64,000 nucleotides of DNA from Pseudomonas viridiflava. Lineage in GTDB: Bacteria; Pseudomonadota; Gammaproteobacteria; Pseudomonadales; Pseudomonadaceae. Shown piece by piece: positions 29,139-36,580 of this stretch (positions within the stretch are counted from its first letter, which is position 1; each line of letters begins with the position of its first letter). The position numbers and the translations under genes are program-made. A model generated the notes under the pieces. That model worked only from the letters and a program-made list of their open reading frames with translations, did not search any database and was not told where the DNA came from. Location of the stretch: the NCBI RefSeq assembly GCF_900590755.1, contig NZ_UUOC01000047.1, forward strand, positions 1 through 64,000, in the 5' to 3' direction.

Positions 29139-29387
29139 GTGGCAAAACAATCAGCAGCCCCTGCACTCCCAAGCTCCTATGAACGCATGGGCGTTCGAGT
29201 GCAAAAAATCATCAACTCACCCACCGCACAGAAAGCCAAGGCGGCCCTGATATTTCGCCTGCCAGACGAAATAGAAGATGAGTGGGCACAGTTGCTGGAA
29301 GAGATCGCGGAAAACGACAACGTTACCCTTGCCTGGCGAGACGACGGCGGTGTGCAGATCTTCTGGACCCTGCCGAAGGAAGACTGA
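29139..29387 (+). CDS. small SOS-controlled protein of unknown function
   Basis: 82 residues from a GTG with AGGA 9 nt upstream. Helical N-terminal part (SYERMGVRVQKIINS), then an acidic segment (LPDEIEDEWAQLLEEIAEND) and a beta-like end (VTLAWRDDGGVQIFWTL). No cysteines or signal peptide. The LexA box directly in front makes DNA-damage induction likely. It is not YebG, SulA or RecX by sequence. Function unknown; candidates include a regulator of repair or cell division. Confidence 0.72.
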   Translation: MAKQSAAPALPSSYERMGVRVQKIINSPTAQKAKAALIFRLPDEIEDEWAQLLEEIAENDNVTLAWRDDGGVQIFWTLPKED

Positions 29388-29515
29388 CGTTTTTACCCGC
29401 CGCCCGCGCATCTCTATCCATCTAGCTGATTCAAAACATGATTCCTCTCCAAACGGGGGGGTCATGAGTACAATGCCGCCCTGTCCTTTTCGCAATAAAT
29501 TGAATACGTCCCCTC

Positions 29516-30478
29516 ATGAAAAAGCTGTTTTATGTCGTCACGCTGTTGCTCTCAGTCATCAATCCCGCGTTCGCAAACCCGCCATCCACCTTCACCGAAG
29601 CCAAAGTCGTTGCCAAACAAAAGGTCTATCTCGACCAGGCCAACAGCGCACAGGGCGATCTATATTGCGGCTGCAAATGGACGTGGGTGGGTAAATCCGG
29701 TGGCCGTATCGACGCTGCTTCGTGCGGCCTTCAAGCCAGGAAGCAAGAGAACCGCGCAGAACGCACCGAGTGGGAGCACATCGTTCCAGCCTGGACTTTT
29801 GGCCATCAGCGCCAGTGCTGGCAAAAGGGTGGTCGCGAGTATTGTGTAGACGAGGATCCGGTATTCCGGGCCATGGAAGCTGATCTGTTCAACCTGTACC
29901 CATCCGTGGGCGAGGTGAACGGAGACCGCAGCAACTTCAATTATGGAATGGCGTCAGGCGTGTCGCCCCAGTACGGTCAATGCAAGACCAAGGTAGATTT
30001 CGACCAGCGAACAGCCGAGCCTCGGGACGAGGTCAAAGGCCTGGTAGCCCGCACGACGTTCTATATGTTTGATCGATACAACCTGAGCATGTCACGTCAG
30101 CAGCAACAGTTACTTATGGCCTGGGACAAACAATACCCGGTGACAGCCTGGGAGAAGGAACGCAATCGTCGCATCGCCACCATCATGGGTCATTCCAATC
30201 CCTTCGTGACCAATGAGCGAACCTGGACCCAAGGTTACAAGACGGCTGGCGACCGCAGCAGCGCTGTTCCCGTTGGCGCCTCACAATCGAAAGCGCCGCC
30301 CCCGCTCGCCCGGTCAACTACGGCTGGCTCCATCATCGGTAACCGCAGCAGCCATGTTTACCACCTCCCAGAGGGCTGCCCGAGTTACGTAAAGGTTTCG
30401 GCCAAAAACAGAGTCGCATTCGTGTCCGAGTCAGCCGCTCGCGCCGAGGGTTATCGAAAAGCTGGAAACTGCCAGTAA
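29516..30478 (+). CDS. endA: exported endonuclease I with C-terminal extension
   Basis: 320 residues. Signal peptide of about 20 residues (ending NPAFA). The nuclease core (about 35-235) has the metal-histidine motif EWEHIVPAW and Cys-rich segments (YCGCKW, CWQKGGREYC) typical of EndA/Dns. Usual members are about 230 residues; here residues 265-320 add a second small domain (GNRSSHVYHLPEGCPSYVK..., ending AGNCQ) like the Ada-type metal-binding modules appended to some nucleases. Likely degrades extracellular DNA. Confidence 0.9.
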   Translation: MKKLFYVVTLLLSVINPAFANPPSTFTEAKVVAKQKVYLDQANSAQGDLYCGCKWTWVGKSGGRIDAASCGLQARKQENRAERTEWEHIVPAWTFGHQRQCWQKGGREYCVDEDPVFRAMEADLFNLYPSVGEVNGDRSNFNYGMASGVSPQYGQCKTKVDFDQRTAEPRDEVKGLVARTTFYMFDRYNLSMSRQQQQLLMAWDKQYPVTAWEKERNRRIATIMGHSNPFVTNERTWTQGYKTAGDRSSAVPVGASQSKAPPPLARSTTAGSIIGNRSSHVYHLPEGCPSYVKVSAKNRVAFVSESAARAEGYRKAGNCQ

Positions 30479-30830
30479 GCGCTCATTTCGAGGCTTCCCG
30501 GCACCGCCCCTTCAGAGTCACAGATGTCGATTCTGAGGGGGCACCCCCGATTTAACCCCCTCATGCGCCAAGCCCTTGTCGGCATTTTCATGGCACATAA
30601 CCACTCATCGGAGATGTATTCAAATATGTCCAAATCAGTGTAATTTTCCATTTCCCTTTGATCCGAAGGGCACCCCACGCAACCCTGCAGCACCCCAGAG
30701 CAGTAGTACGATTCATGGCCGCTTGAAGTCTTTGCACGCCTGTATCGATCTCGAAATGAACTGGCCTTCCCACGAGCGCCAGGTACCAGGAAGTACACAT
30801 TTTCGGAATACACCCACCGGCAGGGCAATG
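30479..30830. other. intergenic region after endA
   Basis: About 350 bp. It contains an imperfect stem (CCCCTTCAGA 30507-30516 with TTCTGAGGGG 30531-30540), possibly the endA terminator though without a T-run, and presumably the promoter of the next gene. Open frames on both strands here lack ribosome sites and look spurious. Confidence 0.4.
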
Positions 30831-31073
30831 ATGAACGATCAGATGGATTTTGAGATTCATTATCAATTTCGCGGCGAACCCCGACATTTCTGCCATCAGG
30901 CATTTCACCTGTGCGAGAGCGATGCGCTGCACTTTGCGACCCTGCACGCGGGCGTCTGGCAGGTGAACGACACGCTGGCAGCGCGTCCGATAAGGGTCGC
31001 AATCCTCCAGGCCGAAGGGCTTGGCGTGACCCAGGTGCATTGGAAAAAAACTCCGCTCACCGAGAAAGTCTAA
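30831..31073 (+). CDS. small hypothetical protein (DUF6555-like)
   Basis: 80 residues. The second of two adjacent ATGs (30831) has the better spacing from AGGG. Pattern: FEIHYQFRGEPRHFC..., an aromatic middle (ALHFATLHAGV), and an end GVTQVHWKKTP. This resembles small Pseudomonas proteins grouped as DUF6555, from memory and unverified. Just upstream of the gene at 31141. Confidence 0.55.
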   Translation: MNDQMDFEIHYQFRGEPRHFCHQAFHLCESDALHFATLHAGVWQVNDTLAARPIRVAILQAEGLGVTQVHWKKTPLTEKV

Positions 31074-31140
31074 ACAAAACAGTTTTGAGGCGGTCCCACT
31101 TATCAAGCAGCGCTCATCAAACCAGCAACGCGAGGTAAGC

Positions 31141-31398
31141 ATGACTATCGATAAAGAACTTGAACAAGCAGTCCTGACCCGATTACTGCACGCCCACCCC
31201 ACAGGCCTTGGCAAGGAGGTCCTTGATAATTATCGAGGGGAAAATGCGGTGGCCGACGCCTTGGAGCATCTGCAAGAGAAAGGCCTGATTCATGCCCGCA
31301 GCGTCGAGGCTGCGTCAGGCAAGACGGCCCGCACCCTGAACTACCCGATAAAGCTCAGTTCAGCGGGTGTCGATGCAGCCAAGAACTACGAAATCTAA
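31141..31398 (+). CDS. small winged-helix-like hypothetical protein
   Basis: 85 residues, GAGGT ribosome site. Helical N-terminus (ELEQAVLTRLLHAHPTGLGKEVLDNY) followed by ADALEHLQEKGLIHARSV, reminiscent of a winged helix that reads the layout of ArsR/PadR-like small proteins. No effector domain. Ends at a bidirectional terminator shared with map. Confidence 0.65.
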   Translation: MTIDKELEQAVLTRLLHAHPTGLGKEVLDNYRGENAVADALEHLQEKGLIHARSVEAASGKTARTLNYPIKLSSAGVDAAKNYEI

Positions 31399-31414
31399 CT
31401 GCTTGGTAGAAAGT

Positions 31415-31449
31415 AAAAAAGCCCGACCTGTCACCAGGCCGGGCTTTTT
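31415..31449. terminator. bidirectional terminator
   Basis: Stem GCCCGACCTG/CAGGCCGGGC (one mismatch, 4-nt loop) with six A before and five T after, so it can stop the gene at 31141 on the plus strand and map on the minus strand. Confidence 0.9.
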
Positions 31450-31465
31450 AATGAGCGAAGGAATA

Positions 31466-32257
31466 TCAGATCGCCGGATACTCGCCAGTCCCTTCCGGCC
31501 ACGGCGTCAACAATTCGAAACCGTCGTCGGTCACGGCCACCATGTGTTCCCACTGGGCTGATAACGACAGGTCACGGGTCAGTACTGTCCAGCCGTCAGG
31601 CAGTACTTTTGTGCCTGGTTTGCCAGCATTGATCATTGGCTCGATGGTGAACACCATACCCTTCTTGAGCCGCATGCCCTTGCCCTGCGCACCGTAATGC
31701 AGAACCTGGGGATCTTCGTGGTAATTACGCCCGATACCGTGCCCGCAATACTCGCGAACAACACTGAAACCTTCCCGGTGTGCGACCGTCTGGATCGCGT
31801 GACCAATGTCGCCCAGCGTGGCGCCGGGGCGAACAGCGTGAATGCCTGCCCGCGTAGCCTCATAGGTGGTGTGGACCAGACGCTTAGCCAACGGGCTGAC
31901 TTCGCCAACGAAGTACATGCGACTGGTATCGCCATACCAGCCATCTTTAATGACAGCGACGTCAATATTGATGATATCGCCGTCCTTGAGGATGTCGGAC
32001 GCGGACGGAATACCGTGGCACACCACTGCGTTTGGAGAAATGCAGGTGGTTTTGGTGAACCCGTGATAACCGACGTTGGCCGGGATCACTTTCAGTTCCT
32101 TGACGATGTACTCGTTGCAGATGTCGTCAAGTGCTTCGGTGCTGACGCCCGCTTTTACATACGGCTTTATCATGGCCAGTACATCGGCAGCCAGCCTTCC
32201 TGCGATGCGCAACTGGACCAAGTCTTCTTCTGTCTTGAAGCTGATTGCGCCACTCAT
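31466..32257 (-). CDS. map: methionine aminopeptidase, type I
   Basis: 263 residues. Removes the N-terminal Met from nascent proteins. Metal ligands are in place: DINIDVAVIKDGWYGDTSR (two Asp), GHGIGRNYHE (His), FTIEPM (Glu) and a later Glu (WEHM). The length is standard. Its ATG overlaps the stop of the upstream ParD-like gene (ATGA), an unusual coupling. It may be a second copy beside a map next to rpsB elsewhere, which cannot be checked here. Confidence 0.95.
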   Translation of the reverse strand: MSGAISFKTEEDLVQLRIAGRLAADVLAMIKPYVKAGVSTEALDDICNEYIVKELKVIPANVGYHGFTKTTCISPNAVVCHGIPSASDILKDGDIINIDVAVIKDGWYGDTSRMYFVGEVSPLAKRLVHTTYEATRAGIHAVRPGATLGDIGHAIQTVAHREGFSVVREYCGHGIGRNYHEDPQVLHYGAQGKGMRLKKGMVFTIEPMINAGKPGTKVLPDGWTVLTRDLSLSAQWEHMVAVTDDGFELLTPWPEGTGEYPAI

Positions 32258-32508
32258 CGCGAAGCCACCTTAGCCTGTAATTGAGGAGGCGAAATGTCGT
32301 AGGTCTGAGCACTGAGCACTGTGCCCCCGGCATTTTCCGAACGAATCAGCATTTGACAGATTTCGCTGTAATCAAGCGTTGGATGCAGCTCAGCGAGCAT
32401 CCCGACACGCATCCAGTGCTCAGCCTGTGCGTTGATGGAACGGCTGAGCGCCGCGCTTGCCGCACGGATATTGGCGTGCATATGTTCAGAAATCTTGACC
32501 AGACCCAT
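32254..32508 (-). CDS. ParD-like protein, antitoxin-type
   Basis: 84 residues. The N-terminal part (MGLVKISEHMHANIRAASAALSRSINAQAEHWMRVGML) has the ribbon-helix-helix pattern of ParD-like proteins. GAGG before the ATG. No ParE-type toxin is next to it; instead it is translationally coupled to map. An inverted repeat just upstream (32524-32555) could be its own operator. Confidence 0.78.
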   Translation of the reverse strand: MGLVKISEHMHANIRAASAALSRSINAQAEHWMRVGMLAELHPTLDYSEICQMLIRSENAGGTVLSAQTYDISPPQLQAKVASR

Positions 32509-32523
32509 GGTTCACCTCGGATG

Positions 32524-32555
32524 GAATATACGAAGCATATACGTTTCATATATTC
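32524..32555. promoter_or_regulatory. candidate operator of the ParD-like gene
   Basis: GAATATA and TATATTC form perfect 7-bp inverted arms with an 18-nt spacer. Inside it ATATACG is repeated at 32526 and 32537, one helical turn apart. It starts 16 bp before the ParD-like start, a position suited to autoregulation by a ribbon-helix-helix dimer. Confidence 0.4.
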
Positions 32556-32576
32556 GCGATCAACCGCGGATTTGAC

Positions 32577-32921
32577 TCAATGACTATGGGGAGAGCCAGG
32601 CAGGCATTCGGAAAGCGATAGCGTCAGCTGACCAATGGCGTCCTGATCCACCAGCGTCAGGCTACGAAAATGCATGATGACCGCACGCTCTGCCTCGCTC
32701 AAAGAGGTCGATTCCAGCGGGGTTCTGCGCCCGGACAACAGGTACAGTACGTCCACGCCCTTATGGCCCAGAGCTGACAAGTAGTTGGAACGAGGCATGC
32801 GCTGACCGCTCTCGTACTTTCCTTGAGCATTGGCCTCCACTCCGCCGATGGCGGCGAAGTCCTGCTGAGAAAGCCCGAGGGCTTTTCTTTCTTCTTTCAA
32901 TCTGGAGCCGAGGCTATTCAT
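32577..32921 (-). CDS. XRE-family transcriptional regulator
   Basis: 114 residues. Cro/C1-type helix-turn-helix at about 5-60 (LGSRLKEERKALGLSQQDFAAIGGVEANAQGKYESG); the tail (about 65-114) is helical and may dimerise. It lies upstream of the ParD-like gene on the same strand, 68 bp away, and may be its regulator or partner, though no toxin is visible. Phage-repressor-like in length but lacks a peptidase domain. Confidence 0.82.
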   Translation of the reverse strand: MNSLGSRLKEERKALGLSQQDFAAIGGVEANAQGKYESGQRMPRSNYLSALGHKGVDVLYLLSGRRTPLESTSLSEAERAVIMHFRSLTLVDQDAIGQLTLSLSECLPGSPHSH

Positions 32922-33138
32922 TAGGATGGGCCTGACGCTAAGTTCACCCTAAACCATACTCTCATTGGCTGCGGCCGATAGGCTATTATCGATCCCCCGC
33001 TCACGATCTGGCGTTAAGCCTGATCAACAGCCAACCGTAATGATATAACGCCGAATAGCTTTGGCTTTTGTTGTTGAGATTGTCGGTGTAGATCCAGACC
33101 CTGCTGTCACTCAGATGTTATCTGGAGATTCTGGAGTC

Positions 33139-33357
33139 ATGAAGATTCTGCTCGCCTGGTGCCTGGTTTCATTGGTCGGCACGCTGTTGGCACTGCGCCT
33201 GATTCGTAACGGCAAGCGCCAGGACAGCTTGGCTCAGCTCGACGAAACGTCTTGCCCCAAGGCAAATCCGCCATCATCTGCGCCGGGCGTTAACAAGAGC
33301 CCTGGTCTGCTGTCAGAGTCGAGTATCGCTCGCCACCGGACTGAGCATTTGCAATAG
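33139..33357 (+). CDS. possible small membrane protein
   Basis: 72 residues: one N-terminal transmembrane helix (KILLAWCLVSLVGTLLALRLI) and a polar, Ser/Pro-rich tail. GGAG is present but only 2 nt before the ATG, and another GGAG is 11 nt upstream, so initiation is unclear. Its 3' part overlaps the convergent gene at 33290-33499. Real gene status uncertain. Confidence 0.4.
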   Translation: MKILLAWCLVSLVGTLLALRLIRNGKRQDSLAQLDETSCPKANPPSSAPGVNKSPGLLSESSIARHRTEHLQ

Positions 33358-33499
33358 CCATGCATACCTGAGGTTCGTACGCATTGAATTGACGCAATGC
33401 GGCTGCCAGGGCGAGGAAATCTTCACGCTGCATTTCGTTCATGCCAGCAATTCTGGCTGAGTGGTCAGTGGTGGAATGTGTTGCGCGCTCAAAGGACAT
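33290..33499 (-). CDS. small SOS-controlled protein of unknown function
   Basis: 69 residues. AAGG lies 8 nt before the ATG, and a LexA box sits 23 nt upstream, which is the main reason to accept the gene. The sequence is helical (MNEMQREDFLALAAALRQFNAYEPQVCMAIANAQSGG) with no recognisable domain. It overlaps the tail of the plus-strand gene at 33139. Confidence 0.6.
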   Translation of the reverse strand: MSFERATHSTTDHSARIAGMNEMQREDFLALAAALRQFNAYEPQVCMAIANAQSGGERYSTLTADQGSC

Positions 33500-33522
33500 G
33501 GGGACCGCCTTCTGTTCAGATA

Positions 33523-33538
33523 CTGTTTAAACATACAG
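33523..33538. promoter_or_regulatory. LexA (SOS) box
   Basis: CTGTTTAAACATACAG fits CTG-N10-CAG, and the flanks extend the palindrome to TACTGT/ACAGTA. It lies 23 nt upstream of the start of the small minus-strand gene. Confidence 0.8.
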
Positions 33539-33640
33539 TATTTGGATAAGGCGCTTAACGCAAGCCCGATGACGACGGGCGGTCGATTTCATTGTCGGCC
33601 GCCCTGCAAAGCACCCCACTCTATAAATACCCTACCCGCC

Positions 33641-34672
33641 TCAAGTAGTCGCCAGCGTCTGCAACTGCTCCCAGTCCGCGACCGAGATTTCAATGCCGTT
33701 GGCCAGCGACTCTGCACGTTGCTGATAACGGCGGTCCCCCGGCATGCGCTCCTGCCCTACACCCTGCATCTGCCTGACCAGCTCTTCGCTGCGTTGCGCG
33801 AAGCTCTGGCCGCTGCCTTTGTCCGGGTCGATCACAATCAAGAGCTGCCCTGTCCAGGGCGTTTGCGCTCCGGGATGTGCTGACCAATCAAACTCGAACG
33901 AAAAATTGCCGCCTGTGAGACCCGCTGCCAACAGCTCGACCATCATCGACAGCGCAGACCCCTTGTAACCACCAAACGGCAGCAGCGCACCGCCATCGAG
34001 AATCGCTTTCGGGTCCTCGGTTGGCTGCCCGGCGCGATCAACCCCCATCCCTGCTGGCAACATCCGCCCTTCCCGGGCCGCGATCTGCACGTCGCCATTG
34101 GCGATAGCACTGGTGGCAAGGTCAAACACGATGGGCTGACCACCCGCACGCGGCGCGGCGAAAGCAATCGGGTTGGTGCCAAACAAAGGTTTTTGCGCAC
34201 CGTGAGGGACGACGCACGTCATGCTGTTGACCACGCTCAACGCCACCAGCCCCTGTTCGGCGAACGGTTCAACATCTGGCCATAACGCCGCAAAGTGGTG
34301 GGAACCGCGAATGGCCAGAATCGCGATCCCAGCGCTCTTGACCTTATCAATCAACAGATCCATGGCTGCCGCCAACGCTGGTTGGGCAAAGCCATTGGCG
34401 GCATCAACCCTAATGAACGCGGGGCTCACATCTTCAACCACCGGCACCGCCTTGCCATCGACCCAGCCGCTGGCCAACGACGACAGGTAGCCGGGAATGC
34501 GGAAGATACCGTGGCTGTGAGAACCATCGCGCTGGGCACTGGCGCAGTTTTGCGACAGGACCTGTGCAACCTGCTCCGACGTGCCGTGACGCAAGAAAAT
34601 CTGGCGCAGCACCTCAGCCAGTTCGGCAAATTCAAGGGTATGGGTCTCGATGTTGTCGCGTTTTGCAGACAT
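33641..34672 (-). CDS. dpkA: delta-1-piperideine-2-carboxylate / pyrroline-2-carboxylate reductase
   Basis: 343 residues, Ldh/Mdh-type NAD(P)H oxidoreductase family. It matches the known P. syringae enzyme closely across long stretches (CASAQRDGSHSHGIFRIPG, GSHHFAALWPDVEPFAEQG, FGTNPIAFAAPRAGG). Reduces the cyclic imines from D-lysine and D-proline to L-pipecolate and L-proline. GGAG 7 nt before the ATG. Followed in the genome by no other lysine genes here. Confidence 0.92.
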   Translation of the reverse strand: MSAKRDNIETHTLEFAELAEVLRQIFLRHGTSEQVAQVLSQNCASAQRDGSHSHGIFRIPGYLSSLASGWVDGKAVPVVEDVSPAFIRVDAANGFAQPALAAAMDLLIDKVKSAGIAILAIRGSHHFAALWPDVEPFAEQGLVALSVVNSMTCVVPHGAQKPLFGTNPIAFAAPRAGGQPIVFDLATSAIANGDVQIAAREGRMLPAGMGVDRAGQPTEDPKAILDGGALLPFGGYKGSALSMMVELLAAGLTGGNFSFEFDWSAHPGAQTPWTGQLLIVIDPDKGSGQSFAQRSEELVRQMQGVGQERMPGDRRYQQRAESLANGIEISVADWEQLQTLATT

Positions 34673-34731
34673 CTGAACACTCCGATTTGAATAGTGGAAA
34701 AACAGCGCGGGCCTGAAATGACGTCACGGAT

Positions 34732-35184
34732 TCAGGCAGCAGAATCACCGCCCGCGGGCTGATCGAGGCGCTTTTGAAAGAAGAAGCGTGTGTGCCCTGG
34801 CGGGTAATCATTGACCTGGCCAAACTCGCTGAAGCCGAGGCTGCGATAGAACTCCGGTGCCTGAAAATCGAAGGTGTCGAGCCAGATCCCGACACACTCT
34901 TTATCCCGTGCCATTGTTTCCGCCATCGCCATCAAACGCGAACCCAGGCCTTGACCACGGGCCTGCTCCGGCACAGCCAACAGTTCGATGAACATCCAGC
35001 GATAGAGCAGTCGGCCATGCAGACCACCCAACACCTCGTCACTGTGTTCGTCGCGAATCAACAGGGCGAACTTTTCTGCTCCAGCGTCGCCTGCCTGGGC
35101 GACATTGAATGCCCGCAGCGGCGTGAGGATGTCCAGATAATCCTGTTCTGTCGGGTTAGCCGTTGTTTCAATACGCACGCTCAT
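34732..35184 (-). CDS. GNAT-family acetyltransferase
   Basis: 150 residues. The acetyl-CoA-binding motif A (VPEQARGQGLGSRLMAMAE) and a downstream FYRSLGF motif typical of GNAT enzymes are present. Substrate unknown. Upstream of dpkA on the same strand with 59 bp between. Confidence 0.85.
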   Translation of the reverse strand: MSVRIETTANPTEQDYLDILTPLRAFNVAQAGDAGAEKFALLIRDEHSDEVLGGLHGRLLYRWMFIELLAVPEQARGQGLGSRLMAMAETMARDKECVGIWLDTFDFQAPEFYRSLGFSEFGQVNDYPPGHTRFFFQKRLDQPAGGDSAA

Positions 35185-35377
35185 CCATAACCTCGCGAGT
35201 CGTTGATCAAAACCGGCAGTTTAATCCTCAATGGCAATCTGAAGGCCAGTACCGGACAGCGTTAACGCGAATTCACCTCTATTACTGAAAAATAGCCCGA
35301 TGCGTTGATATTCAATAGCCATACCTGTTCTCCCGGACTGACGTGCGCAGTAGAATGTTCCTACAGCCGGAGAGCCA

Positions 35378-36406
35378 ATGAGCGACCCTATTCTCAGCGA
35401 AGCAGAACACGACGCCGTCACCGATGCCGCAGCACATTGGTGCATGCGTCTGCACGCCAGCGACTGCACCCCCGACGAGCGCCAGGCGTTCGAGCGGTGG
35501 CGCGACGAACATCCCCTGCACGCCTTCGAGTTCGAAGCAATGCTGGAAATCTGGGACACGGCCGAGCAAATCGTACCGGTCAACCCGGCACCCGCGCACA
35601 ACGCTGTCCACCTCAATCGTTCAGCCGAACACACCACCCGCCCGAGCCGCTGGCGCAACTATGCCGTCGCGGCAGCGGTGGCGTTGCTGGCGTTTCCCGT
35701 GGCAGGTTATGTCGGCTGGAATCAAGGCTGGATCCCCAACAGCTATGACACTTATGACGCCAGGGACGCAACGCGTCTGGTAACCATGGCCGACGGCAGC
35801 CGGGTGGAACTCAACCTGGGCACCGAGCTGAGCTTCGCCAACTACAAGGACCGCCGCAGCGTGGTTCTGGACAAGGGTGAGGCATTCTTCGAAGTCAGCC
35901 ATGACAGTCAACATCCTTTTATCGTGAACGCGGGCAAAGGCAGCATCAAAGTCACCGGCACCAAGTTCAACGTCTGGATGTATCAGGATCAGGTCAAAGT
36001 GATGCTGGTCGAAGGCTCTGTGCAGGTGGTCAGCGACACCGCCACCCCAAGCCGCAGCTATCGCCTTGATCCGGGCATGCAGGCCAGTTACAAGGCGGGC
36101 GACCTCGAACCTCAGTTAAGTGAAACCTACGCCAATGACAGCAGCCTGACTTGGCGTAACGGCAAGCTGGTGATCAACGATCTGCCACTGAATCAGGCCT
36201 TGCCGCTGATCAACCGCTACCTGCCGCAGCCGATACTGCTGGCCGACAAAGCCACTGGCGCCATGCGACTGGGCGGTAGCTACAACACGCGGGACATGGC
36301 TGGCCTGCTGAGCTCGCTACCCAAAGTGCTGCCCGTGACCGTGACCCACAATCAGGACGGCAACCCGGTCATCAACAAACGCCCGACAGGGTCGCCGAAG
36401 GGGTAA
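35378..36406 (+). CDS. FecR-family anti-sigma factor, no adjacent sigma gene
   Basis: 342 residues. N-terminal sigma-binding domain (about 15-60, AAHWCMRLHASDCTPDERQAF), one transmembrane helix (about 92-111), periplasmic FecR domain (DGSRVELNLGTEL..., GEAFFEV) and a C-terminal secretin/TonB-short-like domain. Such proteins pass a signal from a TonB receptor to an ECF sigma factor. Neither a sigma nor a receptor gene is adjacent, but it faces pvdQ. It may correspond to FpvR, which controls PvdS and FpvI (inference). Confidence 0.85.
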   Translation: MSDPILSEAEHDAVTDAAAHWCMRLHASDCTPDERQAFERWRDEHPLHAFEFEAMLEIWDTAEQIVPVNPAPAHNAVHLNRSAEHTTRPSRWRNYAVAAAVALLAFPVAGYVGWNQGWIPNSYDTYDARDATRLVTMADGSRVELNLGTELSFANYKDRRSVVLDKGEAFFEVSHDSQHPFIVNAGKGSIKVTGTKFNVWMYQDQVKVMLVEGSVQVVSDTATPSRSYRLDPGMQASYKAGDLEPQLSETYANDSSLTWRNGKLVINDLPLNQALPLINRYLPQPILLADKATGAMRLGGSYNTRDMAGLLSSLPKVLPVTVTHNQDGNPVINKRPTGSPKG

Positions 36407-36450
36407 AATTCCGAGGCAATGCTGCCTGACCGGGCTCGCAACAGCGAGCA

Positions 36451-36540
36451 GTGGGACCGGCTTTAGCCGGGAAGGCGGCATGTGTACCAACGCTTATACT
36501 GCTCATTTACCTGCCCCTTCCCGGCCAAAGCCGGTCCCAC
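36451..36540. repeat. inverted repeat, REP-like
   Basis: Arms GTGGGACCGGCTTTAGCCGG... and ...CCGGCCAAAGCCGGTCCCAC at the ends of a 90-bp unit between fecR and pvdQ. A related unit lies at 39012-39105. It probably acts as a shared transcription end between convergent genes. Confidence 0.75.
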
Positions 36541-36580
36541 TAGAGAATGCGATCGCCTGTGAGAGCGGCGCTTACCCTCT

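Noticed and set aside
30588-31214. 208-codon minus-strand frame after endA
   Set aside because: It covers two plus-strand genes that have ribosome sites, and its own sequence is low in family-like features.
32254-32921. Complete toxin-antitoxin module (ParD-like plus XRE)
   Set aside because: No toxin-like gene is present on either side; the downstream gene is map.
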